From the NCBI GenBank assembly GCA_007644065.1, contig VJWN01000002.1, forward strand, positions 1,141,831-1,205,830: DNA of 64,000 nt, given 5' to 3'. The position numbers and the translations under genes are program-made. This document shows, one piece after another, positions 47,233 to 58,028 of this stretch (positions within the stretch are counted from its first letter, which is position 1; every line of letters begins with the position of its first letter). The notes under the pieces were generated by a model, which saw only the letters and a program-made list of their open reading frames with translations, made no database searches and was not told the origin of the DNA. The stretch is from Margaritispora aquatica (lineage: Eukaryota > Ascomycota > Leotiomycetes > Helotiales > Discinellaceae).

Positions 47233-50200
47233 ATGGCATCTGTGCAGGCTTCGTGGTATTGCGTCGATCTCCCAAGAAGCGGATATGGCTCCACGACGAT
47301 CCCGCCCTGGACGATTGGGTGGGATGAGGAGGATACACGGATAAGGCTGAGCTTCATTGCGAGGGCATGGGTTCAATCGCGCAAAGAGAGAGAGCGTAAA
47401 GATGTACACAGCTCGAAGATGGTACGAGCCGCATTTCTACACTTCTTTGCGAACCTCTCTGGCCTTGCCACGGCTATTGTCCTGCAGGATGCAGTAGCGG
47501 GTCATACAGCGGTGTGGAGCGGAGCCTAACTACTCAGATCTCTAACAATGTCAATAGATTCTACTGCCGCACTCGGCTTCGACGTGGCCCTGCAGATGGG
47601 ATCAGAACCCTCTGAAAGTGCCAAAAATCTCAGTACCATTCCGTGGGATACCAGAACCAAGTGAGGATGAGATTGTCCTATACGATTCGGATACAGATGC
47701 ACTTGCACGAACCAACACACTCGACTCCTCCGAAGCCCGAATTCCCCCGCCTTCCTCAGTCCAGAAGAGCGACGACCAATCACTCTTTCGAGATCCTACA
47801 GTAATGGCACCTATTAATTTTGGTTCCGAGGAGGGTTTCACCCAGGCGGCAAAGAAGAAGAAGGCGGGAAAGGTCGTGGCATCAAGCTGGGGGGATCCTC
47901 CAGAGGAACCCAAGAAGGATGAGGGGGGGGATAATGGAGAAGACAAGGGCGGAGACAAAGCTGCAGATGACACCGGTGCTGGCGCTGGTGGAGATGGGGA
48001 TAAGAAAGACGACGACAAGGGGGATGAGGCCAAGAAAGATGAACCAGTGGACGAATGGGCCAGTTTTGCTGCACCAAAATCAAAGAAGAAGGGAAAGAAG
48101 GGGACTAAAGTTGAAGAGGTTATAACGGCTCCTGACCCACCCCCAGCGGTAGATTTCGATGCTTTTCAGGAAATAAACTTAGATGCGGGGCCTTCTTTAG
48201 ATCTTTCATTTGGCGACACAACGATTAAATCACCATCTTTTGGAAGTTGGGGCTCTTCATGGAATACTGGTACCGCCAACACAAAGTAGGTCAAAATTTG
48301 CTATGGGTGATATGGGTTTATGCTTCGTAGGGTGGTGCTCATGAGTACCTGAATACTAATGATGGACACTTTAGTACTTGGGATTTCTCGTCTAAAGCCA
48401 GCACCGACACAGCAACAGACACCAAGTCCAAAGATGAAGGGACTGACAACAATCCATGGAGTTTGGACAGAGCGAAACCCAAGAAGAAAAAGAACACGGG
48501 CTATTCTTTTGGTGCAATGGATGAAGAGGAAGAGAAAACACCAGATCCGGATCCCATTACCGAGAAGAAAGAAGAGGACAACTTCGACTTTGGATTCTCC
48601 TCGGCTAGTAGTAAGAAAGATAAGAAGAAGAAGAAGGTTGGAGTTTTCGACTATCAAGACGCAGTCGAAGAAGAAGTCAAAGAAGAGCCCGCTCCCGTGA
48701 TTGAGGATCCTGTACCTGCGGCGGCAGAGGATGATTGGGCCGGTGCAGGTTGGGGAAGTACACCCAAGGCAAAAGGTAAGAAGGGTAAGAAGGGAGCAAT
48801 CATTGAACCGGTGATCGAAGAACCAAAGGTGGAAGAGCCGGCACCGGTCGCGGACGAGTGGGGTTCATTTGCAGGAGTTGGAAAGAAGTCAAAGAAGAAG
48901 GGAGGCAAAGTTGTTGTTGAGGAAACCAAGGTATGCTACATTAGAGAATCACTCCCTTTATCGGATGTCCGTTTCTCAGTTAAGCGAAAATTTGGTATAT
49001 GGCTCGGGTAAACAGGCACAAGCTAATTATTCGCAAGGTGGAAGAAATCCCACCTCCACCCCCAGAGCCCACACCAGTTGAAGAATTTAGCGGCTGGGGT
49101 ACACCTGTCGTGAAGAAAGATACCAAGAAAAAGAAAGGTAAGGGAGCAGCTGAGGAGCCAAAGGTTGAAGAATTACCCGAATCTCTACCCGAAACTGCTC
49201 CTGTAGTGGAAGAAGATTTTTCGTGGGGATTTGGAGCTAGCAAGAAGGATACAAAGAAGAAGTCTTTCCTCGACGATTTTGATAAAACCGAAGACACGCC
49301 CCCCCCAAATCCCGAACCAGTAGAAGAGACTCCTGTGGACAGCTGGGGCAGTTTTGCTACTACTACAGCTAAGAAATCCAAGAAGAAGGGCAAGGGCTTA
49401 ATTGCAGAGGAACCACTGATTGTTGAAGAGGTCCCACCGCCAGCTCCTGATCCAGAGCCTGCTGCTGTTGTCGAGGAATTATCTTCCTGGGGCACTCCTG
49501 CTGTCGGTAAGAAAAAGAAGAAAGGTAAGAACGCCATCGAGGAACCAGTGGTCAAGGTAGAAGAGCCTGTTATTGTGATTCCAGAGCCCGAACCCGAACC
49601 AGTAGTAGTTGAAGACTCAGGTTGGGGATCCTTTGCAACGGGGAAGAAAGGTAAGAAGGCCAAAGGCAAAGTAGCTGTCGAGGAAGTGAAGGCACCAGAG
49701 CCTATTCCAGAAATCATTCCCGATCCAGAGCCCGAGGCAGAGGGATTTGGATGGGGGTTTGGATCCAAAAAGAAGAAGGCCAAACCTGTCGTCGAAGAAA
49801 TGATAGAACTTGAACCAGTTGTTGAGGCCAAAGTAGAAACGGAAGAGCCAGAGGCTGATGGAGGCTTTGGTTGGGGGTTCGGGATTAAAAAGGACAAAAA
49901 GAAGGGAAAGGGAAAGACTGTTGTCGAGGAGCCAGTCAAGGTTAGTTAGGATATTTCCGGAGTTCAAACTTGAGGGCTTATATTGACTGGTGATGTAGAT
50001 TGAAGAACCTGTGGTAATTCTAGAGCCAGACCCGGCGCCCGTCGAGGAAGAGTCCTTCAGTGGCTGGGGATTCAGCGCCAAGAAGAAGAAGGGCAAAGAG
50101 GATCCCAAGAAATCAAAAGACGTACTAGCTGTACTTCCAGAACCGGAGCCCGAACCAGTAGTAGAAGATGATGGATGGGGAGCTGCTTTCGGAACGAAGA

Positions 50201-53200
50201 AGGACAAGGACAAAAAGAAGAAGTCCAAAACAATCGACGAGGCTAAGGTTGAAGAAAAAGTTGCCGATCCTGAGCCTGTTGTGACCGACCTTTGGGGTTC
50301 TGCCGGTAAGAAAGACAAGAAAAAGTCGAAAAAGGGTGTTGTCGAAGAGGCTCCCAAGATTGAAGAGCCGATACCTGAGCCCGAACCCGAACCTGAAACG
50401 GCTGCGGATGATGGATGGGGATCATTTTCATTCAGTGGAAAAGGCAAGAAAGGGAAAGCTTCAATCGACGAACCTAAGAAATCGAAGGAGATCATTCCCG
50501 AATTTACGCCAATTGTTGAGGATGATGGTTGGGGATTTGGCAAAACCAAAGAAAAGAAATCGAAAAAGGGTGTTTCTAAAGATCCTCCAAAGATCGAGGA
50601 ACCCATTCCCGAGCCAGAGCCCGTCGTTGAATCATCAGGTTGGGGATCATGGGGTGCGACCACGACTAAGAAAGACAAGAAAAAGTCGTCCAAGACTGAA
50701 ACATTCTCCGATCCAATTTCTGAGGCTATCGCGCCAGCCGCCACTGATGACTGGAGTAAGTCCAAACCCCACATTTTATGATGGCATACTACCTTCCCTT
50801 TCATGCGCTCTTTTATTTTCTTAAATGATTGAATAAGATTTTGAAATCTTTCAAATACGACCTCTTCGAAAACTGAAACTAATCTATCTTAACTAGTGGA
50901 CTGGGGACAGACGAAGGACACGTCAAAGAGTGGAATGTCAGATGCACTTGTGGAGATCAGCTTTGACGACCCAGAACCAATCTCTATCACACCACCACCT
51001 GCAGTTCCCGAGGTTGGTGATGTCGGTGGCGATGACGATTTCTTTGGCGGGGGTGGGTGGGGAAGCACAAGCACCAGCAAGAAAGACAAGAAGAAAAAGG
51101 GTATGACCTCCGCCAAATCCTCATTCTTAGATGACCCAATCAAACCCGATGCTATCGAGGAGCCCAAAGTAGATGATGCTTGGGGTGCACCTGTATCCAA
51201 GAAAGACAAGAAGAAAAAGGGTAAGAATGTGCCCGTCGAAGTGTTTGACGAACCAACACCAGATCCCGTAGTCGAAGACTCAAAAGTTGTGGAGGACGAG
51301 TGGGGTTCATTCACTGCCAAAAGCAAGAAGGGTAAGAAAGGAAAGGATGGTGACGCTCCACCACCAGCACCCACGCCTCCTTCTATGGATTTGACTGAAC
51401 CTGAACTCGATTGGGGAGATTTCGGTACCACTACTGAGTCGAAAGATCCGCCACGCGAACCTACACCACCACCCTCGAAGCCTCTTAGCAAGTCGGAGCA
51501 GAAGAAGAAAGCGAAAAAGGACAAGGAAGAGGCAGAGGCCAGATTGGCAGCAGAACAGGCAAAAGCCGATGAAGAGGCCAGATTGAAGGAGGAGGAGGAA
51601 CTCAAAGCCAAGGAGGAGGCCGATGCCAAAGCCAAAGAAGAAGCCGAATCTGTCAAGTCCAAAGATGCTAAGTCATCAAGCATTTGGGGCTCAACGCCCA
51701 AGACCTCTACTGTCAAACTGAGTAAATCTGAGCAGAAGAAAGCAGACAAGCTCGCCGAGAAACTCGCAAAAGCTGAAGAGGCTCGTTTGAAAGAGGAAGC
51801 AGAGGCGGCTGAGCTTAGGCTTAAGGAAGAAGAGGATGCACGAATCAAAGAAGAGGCAGATGCGAAAGCGAAAGAGGAAGAGGAGGCGCAAGCCAAGACG
51901 AATGCTAAGTCTTCGAGCATCTGGGGCACGACCCCCGCCAAGAAATTGTCAAAGTCCGAACAGAAGAAGGCCGATAAGCTCGCTGAGGCACTCGCCAAGG
52001 CAGAGGCAAGTCGGTTGAAGGAAGAAGAGGAAGCTGCAGCGAAGTTGAAGGAGGAAGAAGAAGCGGCCAAGTTGAAGGTGGAAGCTGATGCTAAGGCTAA
52101 GGAGGAGGAAGAGGCCCAGGCAAAGATGGACACAAAATCATCCAGCATCTGGGGTACAACCCCTGCCAAGAAATTATCGAAGTCAGAGCAGAAGAAAGCG
52201 GACAAACTCGCCGAAACTCTCGCGAAGGCCGAGGCAGCACGTTTGAAGGAGGAAGAAGATGCAGCGAAGCTGAAGGAAGAAGCCGATGCAAAGGCTAAAG
52301 AGGAGGAAGAAGCCCAGGCAAAGATGGACACGAAATCGTCTAGCATCTGGGGTGCAACTCCTGCCAAGAAATTGTCGAAGTCGGAGCAAAAAAAGGCAGA
52401 CAGGCTCGCCGAAGCAGCTCGCATAAAGGAGGAGGAAGAAGCAGCCGCAAAATTGAAAGAGGAAGAAGCCGCCGCCGCCGCCAAGTTGAAGGAAGAAGAA
52501 GATGATGCAGCCAGGCTGCAGGAAGAAGCCGATGCCAAGGCGAAAGAAGAAGAAGCTTCAGCTTCAAGTTTCTGGGGTACCACTGCCAAGACATCCAGCG
52601 TCAAACTCTCAAAGGCAGAACAGAAGAAGGCGGATAAGCTCGCCAAAGCAGAAGCCATTCGTTTACAAGAGGAGGAAGACGCAGCTCTCAAGCTCAAGGA
52701 AGAGGCTGATGCCAAAGCTAAAGAGGAGGAGGATACATCAACTTTCAGCTTTTGGGGTGCGAAAACTACTCCTAAACTTAGCAAATCCCAGCAGAAGAAG
52801 GCTGATGCTGAGGCCTTACGCCTAAAGCAAGAGGAAGAGGATGCTAAACTCCTGGAAGAGGAGGCCAAGCTCAAGGAAGAGGCTGACGCCAAGGCAAAAG
52901 AAGAAGAGGAAGCCTCTACGTCTAGTTTCTGGGGTGCCAAAACGACTCCCAAGCTCAGCAAATCCCAGCAGAAGAAGGCCGATGCCGAAGCCCTCCGCTT
53001 AAAAGAAGAAGAGGAAGCCAGGCTTAAGGAAGAGGCTGACGCTAAGGCAAAGGAGGAAGAGGAGGCCTCCACGTCTAGTTTCTGGGGTAGCAAATCAGTC
53101 ACTAAGCTTAGTAAATCCCAACAGAAAAAGGCCGATGCGGAAACTCTTCGCTTGAAAGAGGAGGAGGAAGCTAGGTTGAAGGAGGAAGCTGACGCTAAGG

Positions 53201-56200
53201 CAAAAGAAGAAGAAGAAGAAGCTTCTGCGTCTGGTTTCTGGGGTACCAAATCAATCACCAAGCTTAGCAAATCTCAACAGAAAAAGGCTGATGCGGAGGC
53301 CCTTCGCTTGAAAGAGGAGGAGGAAGCTAGACTGAAGGAGGAAGCGGATGCCAAAGCTAAGGAGGAGGAAGAAGCCCAAGCCATCAAAGATGCCGAGGCC
53401 TTAAGTTGGGCTAGTCCAAAGGCATCCAAAGTCAAGCTGTCAAAAAAGGATCAAAAGAAGGCCGATGCCGAGGCCCTTCGTTTGAAGGAGGAAGAGGAAG
53501 CCAAAATCCAGGAAGAAGCCGATGCCAAAGCTAAGGAAGAGGAAGAAGCCCAGGCTATCAAAGATGCCGAGGCCTCAAGCTGGGCTAGTCCAAAGGTCTC
53601 TAAAGTCAAGCTGTCAAAGAAGGATCAGAAGAAGGCCGATGAACTTGCCAAGAAGCAAAAGCTGGAAGAGGAGAAAGCTGCTGAGGCCCTTGCTGCTGCT
53701 GAAAGGGAGGCCGAAGAATTAGCTGCCCGTGAAGCTGAAGAGTTAGCGATTAAGGAGGCTGAAGAACAGGCTGCCAAAGACAAAGAGCTCGCAGATGCTA
53801 AGCAAGCAAAGAAAGATGCGAAGTTGGGCAAAGGTAAAAAGGGATCAAAGAACAAAGCCCCTGAACCCGAACCCGAACCCGAACCGATACCCGAACCGGA
53901 CCTTGATGAGCTGATTGAATTCAGTCCCATCACCGACACATTCGACTTCGAGGATGAGAAAACTACAGCTGCTTTTGGATTCTGGGGTGCAACCAAGAAG
54001 TCAAGCAAGGGTGCTCAGGCCGCTAAGAAAGAGGCGTTCGGGTCGTTCACAGAAGAGATTGCGGCTGACAAAGCAATGCTTCCAGAAGCTACCAACTTCA
54101 AGGACACGATGACACCTTTCAAATCATCAACAAATTCAATGAAGGCATCAATGTTAACCAAAAAGCCAGTGGCAGGGAAAATTGCGGATAGGTTGAAAGC
54201 ATTCGAACCACAGACACAAGCATTTGCGCCACCACCCCCTCCCCCGCCTCCCTCGCCACCTCCAGCCGATAAAAAGAAGTCCAAGTCGCGTACCAGCATC
54301 GCGAAGGCATCTACCAGAGATTTGTACATCGAAGAAGAAGAGACTCCCAAGAGAAGCAACAAATCTTTAACTTCGGTTCCTGGTAGCTTTCCAACAGATT
54401 TTCTTGAAGACGAGCCCGAACCAGAGCTTGAACCTGAACCTGAACCAGTACCAGTAGAAATGCCCGTTGCCAAGAAATCAAGTAAAAAGAGTAAATCCAA
54501 AGACAAAACTCCCAAACCAAGAGAACCTGAGCCTGAACCCGAGCCTGTTCCCGAGCCTGAGCCTGAGATTGTGTCAGAACCTGATTCAGAGCCTGAAGAA
54601 CCTCCAGCACCAGTGACTCCACCTCCTGAAATCAAAGAGAGGGAGTCAAAATCCTCGAAGAAGGAACGTGCTCGTGTTGTCCGTGACGGCGCTTCTTGGG
54701 GCGCAAGAGTAGCTGTAAGCTCGAGGAAGGACGACAAGAAGTCCTCGAAAGACCGCAAATCGCGTGCATCTTCGCCTGTCAAGGAGGAGAAGAAGTCCAG
54801 AGACTCAGAAATGAAGCGTTCAAGATCGTCGCGCAAGGACGAGAAAATCTCATCCAAAGACTCATCTTCCGACAAGGCCGATAAAGTCGACAGACCACCA
54901 TTGTCGAGAGGCATCACTTCGATGTTTGGAACCCCAACACCAATTTCCAGATCCAAGTCGACCTCTGACCGACGAGCAAGCACATCTCACCGCTCAAGTT
55001 CTCGCCGTCAATCTACTGTCGAGGCTTCGGGCTTGATCTCGCCTCCTCCTGAAATGTCAGCTAAGGCAGCCAAAATGTTTGGTGTGACTCCTATCAAACT
55101 TTCCAGGAGTAAATCTGAACGACAGTCTAAGTCACGTGGTAAGTTTTTCCAAGAATCTCATCGGAGCATGACTGACAAATTAACCGCAGCACTTGACGAT
55201 GATGAGGATATTGTAATGGTTGGAGTCGATGGAGATACTGGAAGTCCCGATAAATCAAGTCGCCACAAAAGAGGCAAATCAAAGGTAAATGCCGTCCCTG
55301 ACCCACCTCCAGCAGTGCCAATGCCACCTGGAGATAACGACCTGCCATATCGAAGAAAAAGGTCATCAAGCAACAGGGAGCCAGCTGCTAACTGGACCCC
55401 TTTCAAACAGACTAATAAAGAAGATGACATTGTCATGGTTGACGCTGGTGGTCCTTCGGAAACCCCAGGATCTGGTCTTCGAAGGTCAGATTCGACTCGG
55501 AAAGCTACAGCAGCTGGACTCGGTGGCATGTTTGGTGGACTCTTGTCGAAATCTCGCCCCGACAGTAATAAACGCCGTAGCACCGCCTTGAACGATGATG
55601 AAGCTCGTGGCCTTCGTCGCGAAGAACGCAGGATCAAGCGTCGCTCAGTTGCCGATCCGGATGTTACGATGACAGGCGGTGCAGCTGAGGAGGACCAGGA
55701 GGCTAGAAGGGCTGCCCGACGCGCTCGTCGAGCAGAGAGGGAAGCTGCGGAGAGGGCTGCTGAGGAATCCCGGAAGGCTAAAGAAGATGATCGGCGAGAG
55801 CGACAACGAAGGGCTGAAGAAGATGCAGAAATTCGCCGACGTGAGGAGAAAGAAGCCAGGAGAGCAGCCAGGCGTGAGGCAAAAGCCCAAGAGGAATTGG
55901 AACGTCGTGCTGCTGAGGCAAAGGAAATCGAACGGGCTGAGAGACGACGAGCCCGAAGATCCGAGAGAGCGGAGAGGGAACCTGCGACGGATGGTGAGGC
56001 GCTTACCGAGGAACCTACACGAATAAGAAGATCAGATCGACGACGGTCTCACATGGACCCATCTGCTCCCGAAGATGAAGCACGTCGCAGGAGACGCGAG
56101 GAACGCCGTTCCCTGCGCGATTCTGAGACACCAAAGGCTAGTCGTCACAGGTCGGCGCCTGTTGTAGATGGCTATTTTGATCCTAGGAACGGTAGCAAAG

Positions 56201-56637
56201 CACGCGACACCGAACCTGAGACTGCTGGTGAGGCACCTGTCCGAAGAGAATCGAGGCGCAAGAAGGCGGGTTGGCCACACAGTGGGACAGATTCTTGGGT
56301 TCACGAAACTTCGGACGCTCCCCCACCACCCGAAAATGTTCCTGCGATGGATGGTGAGCCCGTAGATGACAACATTGCGGATGAGAGCGAAAGGCGACAT
56401 CTCAGAAAGACACGTCGACGATCCAAGTACGAGGATGTTAATGCGGAGGATGCTGAAGAGAGGAGACGGCGAAGGGAGTCTCGTCGTGGAGAGAAGGAGG
56501 CTGTGAAGAGCTCCGAGGGAAGTCAGGGTGATCGACGATCTAGCCGTCGTGACTCTGGGTTTGTCGATTCTTCGCGTGCGCCAAGTGCGCAAGGAGGGAT
56601 CTTCAGCCGATGGAGCAAGAAGATTTCGGGGAATTAA
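47233..56637 (+). CDS. Giant disordered Trp-Gly (WG/GW) repeat protein (six exons)
   Basis: The reading is 47233-47421, 47558-48285, 48375-48930, 49038-49940, 49999-50755 and 50897-56637, about 2,957 residues. A 51-nt stopless GT-AG segment at 55139-55189 may be a further intron (then 2,940). The N-terminus starts MASVQASWYCVDLPRSGYGS; its junction with exon 2 is uncertain. Residues about 180-1,290 repeat an acidic Pro/Glu block, a Trp core (EDDGWGSF, DEWGSF, SGWGTP) and a basic KKDKKKKGK block, about 20 times. Residues about 1,300-1,980 hold 11 copies of (I/F)WG, LSKSEQKKAD and a charged helix (LKEEEEA). A Pro cluster and EPEPEP runs follow, then an Arg-rich helical tail (RRAARRARRAEREAAERAAE) and the end GIFSRWSKKISGN. 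I recognise no catalytic domain. It is probably a multivalent scaffold. Candidates are an Argonaute-hook-like protein, an adaptin-ear ligand, or a leashin-type septal tether; none is shown. Confidence 0.8.
51674..53640 (+). repeat. Eleven-copy intragenic tandem repeat (WG-LSKSEQKKAD-helix unit)
   Basis: The repeated Trp codons fall at 51685, 51922, 52150, 52348, 52573, 52753, 52930, 53083, 53239, 53407 and 53581, so units are 153-237 bp and all in frame. Units 6-9 are most alike (STSSFWGAKTTPKLSKSQQK type), pointing to recent duplication. The last two units have changed the core to SWASPK. Unit length varies through the number of KEEEEA/KAKEE helix blocks. Confidence 0.88.
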
Positions 56638-58028
56638 GCGTTGCATTTTTTGGTCTTTCAAGCATAGTTCTGGATAGCATTGGGTGCCCGGGATATATGT
56701 TTTGATATGGTGTTGAAATGCGTGTGTGCTTATGTGTGTTTGGAGTTTTCAACCTTAGCGATTTTAAGCGTTGATGTGAAGGAAATTGGGAAAGCAATGG
56801 AAGCATTGGGTGGCCTGTATCTCGGTGAACTTGCATAGACCAGCTGGCGAATACTTGGTATCTGGCTTGTAGGAATTACTGTTGGTGTAGGTGGAGGGGT
56901 TACGGGTTGTGCATTCTATCTTTACTATACCCTTTTGTTGTTTGACACGGATGTAATCATATCTACTTGGTCATTAGAGCGGGACAGAAGGCCGATGATT
57001 TAGTATATAAGGTACACAATTAAATATTCATTCAAGCTGTCCGCTATATGGTGTTTTGAGAACAAGTTGAATGGATGCATCTCTTCTTCATTGGGGCACA
57101 CATTGCCAATGCCAATGCCAATTAACAACTTTTCTATTGTACTACCTCACATATATTACTTTACCAAAACTTGTAGTTCTGGTAGAAGTCGGTACTGAAC
57201 ATCATTGGCTTCAACTGCCGTACATAACTGCCAAGCAGACATCCTGTGGGGTACAAAGACTGTCATGTGACGCCATACTCCCTCACAATATTTCCTGAAG
57301 AGGAAGGCCGATCCCTTCACAAACAACCCACGCGCATACGTACCTGATAGGGTTTTGGTACCCAGAAAGCAACGTCAAACATGGCGAATGCTGCAATTGC
57401 GCAACTCGATTCGCTTGAACATGCATCGAGACTATTGGAACATTTCAAGATATCCCACTTGCATAGTGCGTGTGTGGGTGATGTTCTTGGTATTGGTGGT
57501 AAACCAAGACATAATCAATCATCTCGCTTTGGGACATGGTCAAGATCGACCTGCCGTCCTGCACGGCGCTGTCCCTCCACATTGGTTTATCTGTCGGTAT
57601 GCCTGCATATAGATAAGTAGGCCAGGTCATATAGGGACTTTAGTATCTATTCACGAGAAATTCAGGTGAATCATACCATTTGACGGTCTTATTTTGCCGC
57701 TTATAGACTTTGACTAGATCCAAGGTATCAACGTTTTCCCCATCCTTTAGAGCTACTTACTACACCATTACTACTACCGACTAGTTGTGGATTTCCCCGC
57801 CATGATAGGTTCATGTGGCATTTGAGATAAGACAATCGACTGGTTGGCACATATCTACTTATAACTCCTCGTCTCGCTGATCGAGAAGACTCAAATCTCC
57901 TGTACGACCCAAAAGACGAAGAGGATACCACCAGTCACATTATCTATCTACAAACCGAGGTGTACGTTTGCAAATTCGCTCGTCGGCACTTCTCGCCAAA
58001 CCTACGACCGTCACATCCATTGGCTGTT
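56638..58028. other. Intergenic region between the WG-repeat and DUF3445 genes
   Basis: About 1.4 kb. A short ORF (57381-57620, starting MANAAIAQLDSLEHASRLLE) looks protein-like for about 25 residues, then loses this quality after a possible donor (GTGCGT). It could be a stray or untranslated exon; not called. No repeats of note. Confidence 0.5.

Noticed and set aside
48980..53270. Long minus-strand ORFs (319, 395 and 793 codons) opposite the WG-repeat gene
   Set aside because: They are the antisense shadow of GAA/AAG-rich repeats, giving Ser/Leu/Phe-rich sequence (SSSSFALASASS) with no domain. The plus strand has consistent exon joins and a coherent repeat.
54015..54983. 322-codon minus-strand ORF
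   Set aside because: A GSGSGSGTGSGSG translation of the antisense of EPEPEP codons; no start context or introns.
57381..57620. 79-codon ORF starting MANAAIAQLDSLEHASRLLE
   Set aside because: Only the first 25 codons look coding; no in-phase continuation was found toward the DUF3445 gene.
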